Both the position numbers and the translations under genes were made by a program. From Geosiphon pyriformis (lineage: Eukaryota > Glomeromycota > Glomeromycetes > Archaeosporales > Geosiphonaceae): DNA of 64,000 nt. The stretch is from NCBI GenBank assembly GCA_016748015.1, contig JAAOMT010000620.1:222940-286939 (forward strand), read 5' to 3'. This document shows positions 36,059 to 45,656 of the stretch, piece after piece (position 1 is the first letter of the stretch; each line of letters begins with the position of its first letter). The notes under the pieces were generated by a model. That model ran no database searches. It was not told the DNA's origin and was given only the letters and a program-made list of their open reading frames with translations.

Positions 36059-36072
36059 TCCTATAATTTGAA
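36048..36072. repeat. Inverted repeat at the E-F junction
   Basis: TTCAAATTAT and ATAATTTGAA are perfect 10-bp reverse complements around CTCCT, and the arms straddle the point where E sequence gives way to the F LTR. This may mark the deletion breakpoint, or be chance. Confidence 0.6.
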
Positions 36073-36933
36073 CTTGCTGAGCTTATGAGTGCAATGGCCA
36101 ATTCTGTGCCAGTTGTTTTATGTAGTTACGTTGTAGTAAATGTCAACTCTTTCCCAGGAATTGCTCGTCTAGAAGCTCACTAAAAATGTGTAGTTACTTT
36201 GCTGTGAAAGTCAACTCTTCTACAGGAATCTCGTCTGTAGGCTACCCTGATGATTGTAATAAGAAAAAAAAAGGAAAATAAAAGAAATGTAAAAGAAATA
36301 GAATTTTGCCAAAAGAAACGTTTTCTATCCAGGCTTGGAGTCACTAACAGTTTACTGAAATTGGTAGCTAATCAATTTCGAAATGTTAGTTGGGTTTTTG
36401 GGAGTTTTTTTAAGTATAATAATTAAAGAATTTGGTTTTTTGAATTTATTTGATATTTATTTCTTTTTGTGTGTATAGAAACAGTTTTTTTTTTTAAGAG
36501 ATAAATCTAAAGTAAGATACATTTTCTCGAAGAGAGAAGCTCTTCTTTTATACAACTTGTCGTAACACTATTCTATAAACTTGAACTTTGCTATTTTCTA
36601 TAATTTTGCTGAACTAAAGATACATTTCGGCAAACTATAAGTTATTTCTGCAAACTATTAGATATTTCGGTGAACTATCAATTATTTCGGTGAATTTCTA
36701 TAAATTTCGGCAAACTTTTGAATGTTACATAGTTTGGGGTATTGCATGATTGATCATTGCAATTAGGTTACATTTGTGTTGTGTACAATTTGGGTTATTA
36801 ATTAAATGATAATTTCAGACATTCTTTGCTAATGTAATAAGTGATAATTTGAAATAATAATATATGCTAATTAATGATAGGAATTATGAGATAATTTTAT
36901 GCTAAATGATATCTCTAATTTTGTCTGGTAACA
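36059..36933 (-). repeat. 3' LTR of element F (F-type)
   Basis: On the minus strand it starts TGTTACCAGAC and matches 44783-45656 throughout, including the repeated TTTCGGTGAACTA-type units at about 36620-36720. The inner end, near CTATAATTTGAAC, abuts element E and may be slightly truncated. Confidence 0.85.
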
Positions 36934-37579
36934 TAACTTCCTCCTCAAGACTAAGCTCCATCGAAGTCCAAGTACTGTCTGTTATTTCCAGATAATAATC
37001 CAAAATTATTGAAGAAATTTGGTCTGAAAATTGTTGAAATTTCAGTTCTGTAAGCTTTCCAATGTATTGAATCTTCAAAGGTTGAAAAATTGGGTTTTGT
37101 AATATGTTTTCACAGGTGTGGAATAGGTCATAAAGTCTAAGAGCAGCTCTAAGTCTGTAGCGACTGTTTGTTGATCCAGCTGTTGTCTTGAATTCATTGT
37201 GGAGTTGTTTTTGAATAGTTTTTTTTGTGAGGTTTGCTGTTGTAAGTTCCAGTTTCCGTTCATAGAGTGTTTTTCCAATGTGAAAATATCTATAGATTGG
37301 AGGATATTCAGTGTTTTCCTCATTGAGACACAGTTGAAGTTTTTGTTGAATTGTAGCATTTGGTGGAATACTAATCGGAGTGAGCATTAGGTTTTCTCTT
37401 AAAGCAAGCTTTAAAAGTTCTGGCAGGTGAATTCCAGTGTAACTTCTTTTGTTCTTCTTATACGGTTGATATTTTCGTGAATTTGGGGCTAACTTTGTAA
37501 CTACTTCTGTTTGGGTATAATTAATGTGGTTTCCAGTAACAGTAATGGATAATTTGGGTATTGTTTTTAAAGCTAACAT
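36902..37579 (-). CDS. Element F ORF3: accessory protein of unknown function (225 residues)
   Basis: A complete open frame from MLALKTIPKLSITVTG to DKIRDII and a stop, between integrase and the LTR. The stop lies about 30 bases inside the LTR, so the polypurine tract is coding (SLEEEV). Predicted helical, with a basic first third (RKYQPYKKNKRS) and an acidic end. The stretch YRYFHIGKTLYERKL and the C-terminal IGKLTELKFQQFSDQI resemble YCYFYLGQHI and LRKMTNTQFEKLQNKI in ORF3 of G, so the ORF is old and shared. It sits where env sits in other elements, but has no signal peptide or membrane span. Not recognised. Confidence 0.7.
   Translation of the reverse strand: MLALKTIPKLSITVTGNHINYTQTEVVTKLAPNSRKYQPYKKNKRSYTGIHLPELLKLALRENLMLTPISIPPNATIQQKLQLCLNEENTEYPPIYRYFHIGKTLYERKLELTTANLTKKTIQKQLHNEFKTTAGSTNSRYRLRAALRLYDLFHTCENILQNPIFQPLKIQYIGKLTELKFQQFSDQISSIILDYYLEITDSTWTSMELSLEEEVMLPDKIRDII
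36934..36950 (-). promoter_or_regulatory. Element F polypurine tract
   Basis: On the minus strand TTGAGGAGGAAGTTA lies directly before the TGTTACC start of the 3' LTR. It lies inside the end of ORF3. Confidence 0.7.
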
Positions 37580-37788
37580 TAGTTTTTGTGATAATTGTTG
37601 AATGTTTTAAGGAATAGTCATTATAAGCAATTGAAAAACTAAAAATTATTTTTGGTGTATGGGTTTTTATGTTATTTTTGTTTTGTTTTTTGTAAGATTG
37701 TTTTCTAAATTATAAGAGAATAACTAGTAAAATTAAATTAAGTGCTTAGGTTGGAAGGTTGTTCAATAACAACTATTGGTTCTAAGTT

Positions 37789-39060
37789 TCAGAGAATATC
37801 TTCGGGACTGACCAAAGAGGAATGTGTACTAATTTGTGAAATTAATGGTTCAGAATTGTTTCTGGAATGATAGTGTTTCAAACGATCTCCATGTGCAACT
37901 TTTGCTAGGATTTTGTCATCAAGTCTTAACTTGTATGATCTATTGCCTAGGACTTCATGGATAAAGAATGGTCCATCCCATTTATTTTCAAATTTTCCAC
38001 TCCATTGTTTTTCAGCTTTAGTTCTGTGTAAGAGAACTTTGTTTCCAATTTTGAATTTATTGGTGACTGAAGGCAATTTGTCATCATGCCATTCTTTTTG
38101 TTGAGCTTGGGAGTGTTCAATATGGGTGGCTGCTATTCATTGTTTTCCTTCTAATGTGCTAAGCAGAGTGTAGGCTTTTCGCTGAAGCGTTTCTTGGAAA
38201 TTGTTTTCATCGATCGGTTGTTTCCACTGTGAAACTAATTGGTAACGTTGCCGTCCTTCCATAAGTTAAATCAAATGGTGTGTGTTTCGTGGTATCTTGT
38301 TTTAATGTCCTATATGCTAGTAACACTGATGGAATAAAGAGATCTCATTTTTGCTTAAAATTGGTTGAGACTTTGGCTAATGATTCACACAATGTTCTGT
38401 TAAAACATTCCACAAGTCTGTTTGTTTGTGGATGGTAAGGCGAAGACAGAGGTCTTTTGACATTGAATTGTTCACAAATTTCTTGTATCAAATTGTTCAC
38501 AAAGTGTGTTCACTGATCGGATAAAAGTTCAATTGGACATCTATGTCTACAAATGATGTCTTTGTAGATGAAATTTGCTACTGATTTTGCATCTGCTCGT
38601 TGAATGGCTCTGGCTTCAGGCCATTTAGTAAGATAGTCTACAGCTACTGCAATATAATGGTTTCCTTGAGTGGTGATAGATAGTGGTCCGATTAAATCGA
38701 TACCAACTCTGTCAAAAGGCTGTCTAACTTTGATTGGATTTAAAGGTTCTGTAGGGCGAGTTCCTCCTCTTCTTTGACAACTATCACAAGATTCGACATA
38801 TTTATGAATGTCTTTTCTCATTCAAGGCCAAAAGTAGTATTCTAGTGTTCTTTGGGTGGTGCTATCTTTTCCGAAGTGTGCTGATGAAGGATCTGAGTGC
38901 ATATTGTATAAAATGGTCTCTTTTTCCTGTTTTTGTATTAATTTGAGTGGTTTGGTTGGGTTTTTGAAATTTCAATGATAGATAATGTTGTTGTGTAGAA
39001 AATATTGTTTGGCTTGTTGTTGTAACTGATGTTTTTTGTCTGGGAACCAATCTGTTGGGA
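37789..39060 (-). pseudogene. Element F integrase with GPY/F tail
   Basis: Zinc region MHSDPSSAHFGKDSTTQRT and CDSC, then the core FDRVGIDLIGPLSI, YIAVAVDYLTKWPEARAIQ (open 38821-38510) and PYHPQTNRLVECFNRTLCE. The tail is KFKIGNKVLLHRTKAEKQW followed by KWDGPFFIHEVLGNRSYKLR (open 38076-37789), a good GPY/F module. A frame change occurs between 39050 and 38821, another before 38076, and stops occur at WP-x-MRK, SDQ-x-THF and KQK-x-DLF. No chromodomain follows. Confidence 0.85.
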
Positions 39061-39630
39061 TTGTTAATGTCTCCAAATATTGTTTGAGATTGTTGTAGTT
39101 TTCGGGGTTCATTGTTTGTTGTTTTGATACTGTTAATTCAAATGGGTGTTGGTTTTGTTTTCTAATCTTGCCTCATTCTTGAAAGACAATCAACATTGGT
39201 GTGGAGTTTTCCTGGTTTGTGGTGTATAATGTATCGGTAATTAGCTAAAAATTCTGTCCATCAGGTTTGTTTTGCGTTCAGCTGGGTGTTTTTGTTTTGA
39301 AGCCATTTAAGTCCAATATTATCAGTGATAATATCAAATTCTTTGGGTCTGAGGTAAAAGTTGAAGTTATGTAGGGCCCAGATTACTGCTGCAGTTTCTA
39401 ATTCTGTTGCAGGGTAGTTCTTTTCAGCTGGCTTTAATGTTCTACTAGCATAAGCAATTACTCGCTCATTTCCATTGTCATCTAACTGTGATAAGATGGC
39501 ACCAAAGGCAGTATAAGAGGCGTCAGTTGCTAACCAGAATTGGTTGCTGAAATCTGGATAGGCGAGGATTGGAGCTGTTGTGAGTTTTTCCTTAAGTATC
39601 TCAAAGACATTTTGGTGTTCTTCTGTCTAT
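39060..39630 (-). pseudogene. Element F RNase H
   Basis: In the same frame as the RT: FWLATDASYTAFGAILSQLD, RVIAYASRTLKPAEKNYPAT, ELETAAVIWALHNFNFYLR, FDIITDNIGLKWLQNKN and KLHTNVDCLSRM. The catalytic order D, E, D (TDAS, ELE, TDN) is complete; only scattered stops disable it. Confidence 0.85.
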
Positions 39631-40440
39631 TTGTATTTGACATTTTTAGTAGTGAGCTGGTTGAAGGGTTTTGCAATTTCTGAGAATCCCTTGATGAATT
39701 TTTGGTAATAGGATGCTAATCCAATAAATCCTCTTAATTCTGTGGTATTTCGTGGAGTCTTAAAGTTCTTAACAGTACTGATTTTTCCGGGGTCTGGTTT
39801 AATTCCATCTTTGCTAACAATGTGACCAAGAAAAGCTAAACTTGTTTTTCCAAAGTAGCATTTTTCAATGTTCAGTTTCAATCCTGCTTTCCGTAATTGT
39901 TGAAAAACTTCTCACAGGTGAATTAAATGTAGCTCAAAAGATGGTGAATAAACATCAGTGTCATCAAGATAAACTACTACTGATTTCCAAAGAAGGCCTT
40001 TGTAAACAACATCCATGAGTCTTTGGAATGTTGCTGGTGCATTGCATAATCCAAAAGACATTACATTGAACTCGTAATTTTCTCCTTGAGTGGTGAATGC
40101 TGTTTTGGGGCAGTCTTTGGGATCCATAGCAACTTGCCAGTATCCACTCTCTAAATCTAATGTTGAAAAGTATTTGGACTTTCTAAGGGTATCCAACATG
40201 TCATCAATTCGGAGAAGAGGGTAGACATCCCCAATGGTAACACTATTGAGTTGTCGGTAATCAACACAAAATCGTATCTTTTCATTTTTCTTTTTAACTA
40301 GAACCACAGGTGAGGCCCATGGGCTCATTGATGGTTGAATAAGCCCATTGTTAAGCATCCGTTGTACTTCTTCTCGAATAAATTGGTGACTTTCTGGGGC
40401 AACTTGGTAAGCTTGTTGTCACCTTGGTTTGGCATCTTCT
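39627..40440 (-). pseudogene. Element F reverse transcriptase
   Basis: The open piece 40358-39912 carries fingers and palm: MLNNGLIQPSMSPWASPVVL, VDYRQLNSVTIGDVYPL, FSTLDLESGYWQVAMD (motif A), LCNAPATFQRLMD, and VVVYLDDTDVYS with an intact YLDD. The thumb is in 39881-39627 (KCYFGKTSLAFLGHIVSKDG, LRGFIGLASYYQKFIKGF). Stops at three Trp positions (PR-x-QQAYQ, HL-x-EVFQQ, KYK-x-TEE). It is the only RT in the window with YLDD. Confidence 0.9.
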
Positions 40441-41000
40441 GTATAGATTTGGTGTTGAACCAAATCAGTTCTTCCTAAGTCATTGTTGTTTTTGGCAAAG
40501 ATGTCAGCAAATTCTGCAATTAACTCTTTGAGCTGGGTCTGTTGTTGTGATTCAAGTTGTCCCATGTTGATTCGAGATAGTTTTTCCATGACAACATGGT
40601 AGTTTTCGGAGCTGGGGTTTGGGTTGGTTTTTGGTATTGAATGTCCAATAATTTCAGAGAAATCGGGAACTATTTGAGATAATTTTTGTTGAAATATATT
40701 ACTGTGAATAACTCCAATTTCTAAATTATTTAATAAAATTATGGGGTAATTATTGAGGTTGTAAAAAGTAACTCGGACTTTCTTTGTTCCTTCTGGAATA
40801 TAAATGTTTGGGATCGAAATATTATGTTCCAAGCAGACTTTTTCATTGGACTCAAAAATTTGTTGTGTGGTTGTTGACTTTGGGCAGATGTAGATTTCCG
40901 GATATTTTCCAAAGGGTGAGATAGTAATCGGTTGTGGAAGTCTGAGAATCTGGTGGGATTTGTTCTGTGTGTTAAGAACTATATTAACTGGAACTGTGAA
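40419..41000 (-). pseudogene. Element F linker between dUTPase and RT
   Basis: The open frame 40832-40419 (MEHNISIPNIYIPEGTKKVR ... DIFAKNNNDLGRTDLVQHQI) plus the preceding LRLPQPITISPFGKYPEIY. This linker is also present in D and G (SILPYDQYIVVIEKK; NEFGRTN). It resembles a beta-rich spacer; no catalytic motif was seen. Confidence 0.65.
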
Positions 41001-41618
41001 TCATCCAGTTGAACCAAAACCTTGGGTTCCTCTATCGCTTTTTCCTAATTGTTCTCTTTGATTAACTAGTTGCAAACCCGAAATGTTAATTAAGGGTAGG
41101 TAAATAGCTTGGGCAATTTTTTCAGCATGTTCAATCTTGAATGGTTTGTCAGTTTCATTTTGAAGCATCACTGTTATGTCTCCAGTATATCCAGCATCGA
41201 TTATTCTTCCTCTGACATTGATTCTTTTGCTTGCCAGAGAGGACCGGGAAGTGATTTGAACCATTGCTCCTAGTGGGATTTCGAGTGCAATTTTGAGGTT
41301 GATTTTTGTGAGAGATTTGGGTTTGAGAACAAGAGTATTCTTGCCTGGATATCTTAGGTCATATCCAGCATCAATTTCATGTGCTTTTTCGGGTTTTATT
41401 TCTTGTCCATTGTTGTTGAAGTATTTAAGTTGTAAGGCAGACTGATTTTTGATAAGGTAGATGGGTGTTGTTTCAATTTCTTCCATTTCTTCAGGTTCTC
41501 CGAATTCAATTTTATTCTCATCATTTTCACTGGGCAAGGGGATACTAAAAGCATAGCATTCAGGACACCATTGTTCATTGCAAGGCATAATGCATTCTTC
41601 ACATAGCCTAATGTTCAT
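41001..41618 (-). CDS. Element F dUTPase domain with an upstream zinc motif
   Basis: An open stretch of 205 codons in the Gag-Pol frame. Residues 5-21 hold C-x2-C-x3-C-x5-C-x2-C (CEEC, PC, CPEC), followed by an acidic linker. All five dUTPase motifs are intact: AHEIDAGYDLRYP (1), SRSSLA (2), IIDAGYTGDI (3), EKIAQAIYLP (4) and RGTQGFGSTG (5). This predicts a trimeric dUTPase that hydrolyses dUTP to dUMP, limiting uracil in cDNA. In situ it is part of a larger polyprotein; the ATG at 41618 need not be a real start. It is the best-kept enzyme domain of the stack. Confidence 0.88.
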   Translation of the reverse strand: MNIRLCEECIMPCNEQWCPECYAFSIPLPSENDENKIEFGEPEEMEEIETTPIYLIKNQSALQLKYFNNNGQEIKPEKAHEIDAGYDLRYPGKNTLVLKPKSLTKINLKIALEIPLGAMVQITSRSSLASKRINVRGRIIDAGYTGDITVMLQNETDKPFKIEHAEKIAQAIYLPLINISGLQLVNQREQLGKSDRGTQGFGSTG

Positions 41619-41636
41619 TTGCTCTAATTATTGAAT

Positions 41637-42210
41637 TTAAGCTTCTTGGGTCAGGTAGGTGTGACTTGCAATTTGGTGGTAGACTTTTACTTCATTTTTG
41701 TAATCAAATTCAGCTAATTCCATAGTGTATTCAATGTATTCTGCTTCCTTCATTTGACAAACATCTTCTTTGGTAGCTCTATTAATTAATGCCATTGCTA
41801 AGTCGAAAATCATCTCGGCATTATAAGGGTAGTGATAAAGTTTGTTGAAAGCACTATTGTATGCTGCATTAAAGGGTGTTCCTCTTTTTACTTTTTCTGA
41901 AATTAATAAAGCATATTGGCAGGTCTGATCGCAGACACCTCCTCTCATTGCTACATCAATCCAATTGTATTCTTCCGGTAGCATATCTCCACAAGTCAAA
42001 CAAGGGGTATTGTCCTATTTTCCACTCTTTTTTATTAGATGGCCCCATTGCTCTCTGTGGCAAGCCTTGCAGTAATAACAAATATGATTCTCATATTCTT
42101 CTTCAGGTGAAATGCAGGCTCCCATTGACGATAGTTTCTTGTGGCAGTCCTTATATTTAAGGGGAATATAGGGGCATTGTTTCCTTGGTTCAGGTTTTGA
42201 GTAAGATATA
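41637..42210 (-). CDS. Element F Cys-rich module (unrecognised)
   Basis: Lies between protease and dUTPase in the main frame, with one internal stop (near 42016). Key residues in order: KDCHKKLSSMGAC, HICYYCKACH, PCLTCGDML, GGVCDQTCQYALLIS, then a helical tail rich in Glu and Tyr (YNSAFNKLYHYPYNAEMIF). The C-x2-C pairs suggest zinc binding. The same module occurs in B, D and G with the cysteine order kept. I do not recognise a family. Confidence 0.7.
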
Positions 42211-42212
42211 TT

Positions 42213-43010
42213 CTATCCAGAGGTTTCAGGTTTAGTGTGTGGGGTAAAATGTTCTTGTTCTGTTTCATCGGCCCAGTTGGACATTGATCCAAGAGCCATG
42301 AATGTTTCGATTATTGGTTTTTCTTCTTCTGGTTCAAATTTAAAAGCCAGGGCTTTTTCAGAGCGTTTGTTGAATATACCACAAATGGCAGGTACCCGGG
42401 TGTGTTGTCCTTGGTAGGAGATTGTTAACTTTTGTGTTTCCCAATTCAGATTAGCATTGGCTTTTTGAAGCCAATCATTTTTGACGAGAGCTTGATACTG
42501 GGGTGCGTCCATTACAAGAACTTTGACTGGAATGGTGATTCCATCAAGAGTAAATGGAAAATTGTCAATTTCTCCTACTGGGGTCTTTTTTATGCCATCG
42601 GCAGTAACAATTACTGTTTGAGCTGGTCGGTCGACATTTCTTTTCAACTGTTGCATTAACTGGTAGGTAATAATGCTTCCGGCGGATCCATTGTCTAGGA
42701 TCAAGCAAATTGGCTTTCCTTCTACTTCAGCTTCTGTGTACATTGCAGTGATAGCTTTTTGCTCATTAGCTGCTGCATTGCTAAGCAAAAATGGTGATTC
42801 ATTTGCTTCAAATTCAAAAGGAGAGATATCAGAGAGATTGGCATTTTCAGCAATTCGGGCTGGTGGAATAGTGGTGTGATTATAAGAAGGGTTTCATTGT
42901 TGTTGTGCTGCAGCTCTACCTTCTGAGAGTGCAGTATGGTGAAAATCCTGTTCTTCTAGCATTGTTAAATAACTGGGTTGAGTGTGGTAATGGTTGGGTC
43001 TTGGTTGAGT
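42213..43010 (-). CDS. Element F aspartic protease
   Basis: The open piece 42788-42213 starts inside the Gag-Pol frame. The retropepsin core has PICLILDNGSAGSIITYQLM (active-site loop), a flap-like region, and PQYQALVKNDWLQKA near the second conserved loop, then LNWETQKLTISYQG. The active-site triplet reads D-N-G where element E has D-S-G; this is one G-to-A change and its effect is uncertain. The protease would mature the polyprotein. Confidence 0.8.
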
Positions 43011-44371
43011 GGTATTTCAGAGAACCAATTGGTTGTTTGAACTGATTCTACTGTTGTTTACTTGGTATCGGTTTTGTGGTGTGAATTGATTTTGTGTAAT
43101 CAGTCTTCGAGCAGGTACTTGATAATGTTGTGTGGGTGGTTGTTGGTATTGCTGTTGGATTGGTTGTGGGGTGGGCTGATAATAGTTATTTTGGTATTGG
43201 GGTCTTGATGGATAGTAAGCTGGTGGTGATGGTTAATAATAAGATTGCTGTGGTGGAGAGTAACATAGATTACCCCTATTTTGTTGGTTTTGTTGTAGCT
43301 TTCTGCAATTTCTTTTCCAGTGGCCAGAGATTCCACAGTAATGGCAATTTTGGGGCTGGTTATTGGAAAGTGGTGCAAAGTTATTTTGATTTTGTCTTTG
43401 GAGTGGTTGATATCTTTGTTGTTGTTGGTTGGTAAAATAGTTTTTGACCTTCTTTGTGAATTGGTCAATTTTTTCCTCAGCTGCTGAGCTGGTTTCTCCA
43501 ATTGCCAAATTTACAAGTTTTGTACAATTGGCTTCTTCCATGGCCATTTCGTATCTTTTTGCATACTGTATGACAGAGTTTAAATCTTCTGGCGCGTATG
43601 GGCGAACCTTTTTAATTAGTTTATCTTTTAGACCAGCAATAAATTGATCCAAAATTTGAGCATCAGAATAATAATCATTTGTCTTGAGTTGGCGAATCTG
43701 TTTGAGAAGTTTGTTGAATTTCCCAATATAAGTCATAATGGATTCGGAGGGTTCTTGTTTGATATTTCGAAAACGATTGCGAAGAGTGATGGAGGTATTA
43801 TTGTCAGTAAACTGTTCAAGGAAGGCTGCTTTGAAAGCATTCCAATCATTGAATGGGGCAGCAAAGTTTTCAAACCATTCTCCTGCTGTTCCTTTGAGAA
43901 AGTAGGGAATTGTTCTTAACATTCTGGCAGCGTTCCATCCATTTGCATCTCCAGCTTTAGTAACTTGGTCGAACCATTTTTGGGGACTGGTCTCAATATC
44001 TTTTCCATTGAATTCAGGGATTTTTGCAATGTATGTTGTCATTTTGTTTTCTTCATTTTCACTGTCTATTGATTCTTCTTCGGTTATTTCAGAGTTGTTT
44101 TCTTTGTTTGCTGCTGTCTCAGAGTGTTCACTTTGATTTTCAGCTAGAAAATCAAGGAGATTGGAACTAGTTTAAAGGGGTTCTTGTTGTCTGGTGGGAC
44201 TTCTGAGTGATGTAAAATCTTCTGGTCTTGCAAATCAATTCAAGGGTGAATTAGGTGTTTGTGCTTGTGCAAATGAAGCTGGAAAAGGTGTGATAGTAAG
44301 TGGAAGTTTTGAACTGGTTCCTTGTTCAGGTGTTTGTAAATGTTTGGCAGTTGTTTTCAGTAGTGTTGGAG
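43010..44371 (-). CDS. Element F Gag
   Basis: Main open piece 44042-43233. The acidic, Ser/Thr-rich N-terminal part runs upstream into the gap (EITEEESIDSENEENKM). The capsid-like domain has PQKWFDQVTKAGDANGWNAA, GTAGEWFENFAAPFNDWNAF, FRNIKQEPSESIMTYIGKFN and VRPYAPEDLNSVIQYAKRYE. A CCHC zinc knuckle CHYCGISGHWKRNC follows (about 43300-43345), then a Gln/Tyr/Pro-rich tail. Stops at about 44209 (TGA), 44171 (TAA), 43230 and two further ones before the protease; each is one transition from a sense codon. The ATG at 44042 is probably not the start, because the frame is coding above it. Confidence 0.85.
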
Positions 44372-44782
44372 NNNNNNNNNNNNNNNNNNNNNNNNNNNNN
44401 NNNNNNNNNNNNNNNNNNNNNNNNNNNNNNNNNNNNNNNNNNNNNNNNNNNNNNNNNNNNNNNNNNNNNNNNNNNNNNNNNNNNNNNNNNNNNNNNNNNN
44501 NNNNNNNNNNNNNNNNNNNNNNNNNNNNNNNNNNNNNNNNNNNNNNNNNNNNNNNNNNNNNNNNNNNNNNNNNNNNNNNNNNNNNNNNNNNNNNNNNNNN
44601 NNNNNNNNNNNNNNNNNNNNNNNNNNNNNNNNNNNNNNNNNNNNNNNNNNNNNNNNNNNNNNNNNNNNNNNNNNNNNNNNNNNNNNNNNNNNNNNNNNNN
44701 NNNNNNNNNNNNNNNNNNNNNNNNNNNNNNNNNNNNNNNNNNNNNNNNNNNNNNNNNNNNNNNNNNNNNNNNNNNNNNNNNN
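44372..44782. other. Assembly gap (411 N)
   Basis: All bases are N. From the flanks, the gap should hold the start of the F Gag, the F primer-binding site and the inner end of the 5' LTR. Open frames that cross it are artefacts. Confidence 1.
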
Positions 44783-45656
44783 CCTATAATTTGAACTTGC
44801 TGGGCTTATAAGTGGAATGGCCAATTCCGTGCCAGTTGCTTTATGTAGTTACATTGTAGTAAATGTCAACTCTTTTCCAGGAATTGCTCGTCTGGAAGCT
44901 CACTAAAAATGTGTAGTTACTTTGCTGTAAAAGTCAACTCTTCTACAGGAATCTTGTCTGTAGGCTACCCTGATGATTGTAATAAGAAAAGAAAAGAAAA
45001 ATAAAAGAAATGTAAAAGAAATAGAATTTTGTCAAGAGAAACGTTTTCTATCCAGGCCTGGAGTCACTAACAGTTTACTGAAATTGGTAGCTAATCAATT
45101 TCAAAATGTTAGTTGGGTTTTTGGGGGTTTTTCTAAGTATAATAATTAAAGAATTTGGTTTTTTGAATTTATTTGATATTTATTTCTTTTTGTGTGTATA
45201 GAAACAGTTTTTTTTTTTAAAAGATAAATCTAAAGTAAGATACATTTTCTCGAAGAGAGAAGCTCTTCTTTTATACAACTTGTCGTAACACTATTCTATG
45301 AACTTGAACTTTGCTATTTTCTACAATTTTGCTGAATTAAAGATACATTTCAGCGAACTACAAGTTATTTCTGTGAACTATTAGATATTTCGGTGAACTA
45401 TCAATTATTTCAGCAAATTTCTATAAATTTCGGCGAACTTTTGAATGTTACATAGTTTGGGGTATTGCATGATTGATCATCACAATTAGGTTACATTTGT
45501 GTTGTGTACAATTTGAGTTATTAATTAAATGATAATTTCAGACATTCTTTGCTAATGTAATAAGTGATAATTTGAAATGATAATATATGCTAATTAATGA
45601 TAGGAATTATAAGATAATTTCATGCTAAATAATATCTCTAATTTCGTCTGGTAACA
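44783..45656 (-). repeat. 5' LTR of element F (inner end in the gap)
   Basis: On the minus strand it begins TGTTACCAGACGAAATTAG at 45656 and runs into the gap. It is alignable end to end with 36059-36933, with about 96% identity by eye over the first 400 bases and almost only transitions. Confidence 0.88.

Larger units (their letters stand above)
36059..45656 (-). mobile_element. Element F: best-preserved dUTPase-bearing Ty3/gypsy retrotransposon
   Basis: Minus strand, about 9.6 kb with a 411-base assembly gap. Order: 5' LTR (44783-45656), [gap], Gag (44371-43000), protease, Cys-rich module, second zinc motif, dUTPase, RT, RNase H, integrase, ORF3, polypurine tract and 3' LTR (36059-36933). 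Gag through RNase H stays in one reading frame from 44371 to about 39060 and is broken only by stop codons. The LTRs differ at roughly one base in 25, nearly all transitions, so this insertion is among the youngest here. It lies inside element E; no clean target duplication is visible. Confidence 0.88.

Noticed and set aside
37789-38076. Chromodomain at the integrase C-terminus
   Set aside because: After the GPY/F module no aromatic-cage chromodomain pattern follows in F, D, E or G.
44194-44824. Open frames spanning the run of N
   Set aside because: They exist only because N is not read as a stop; there is no sequence to support them.
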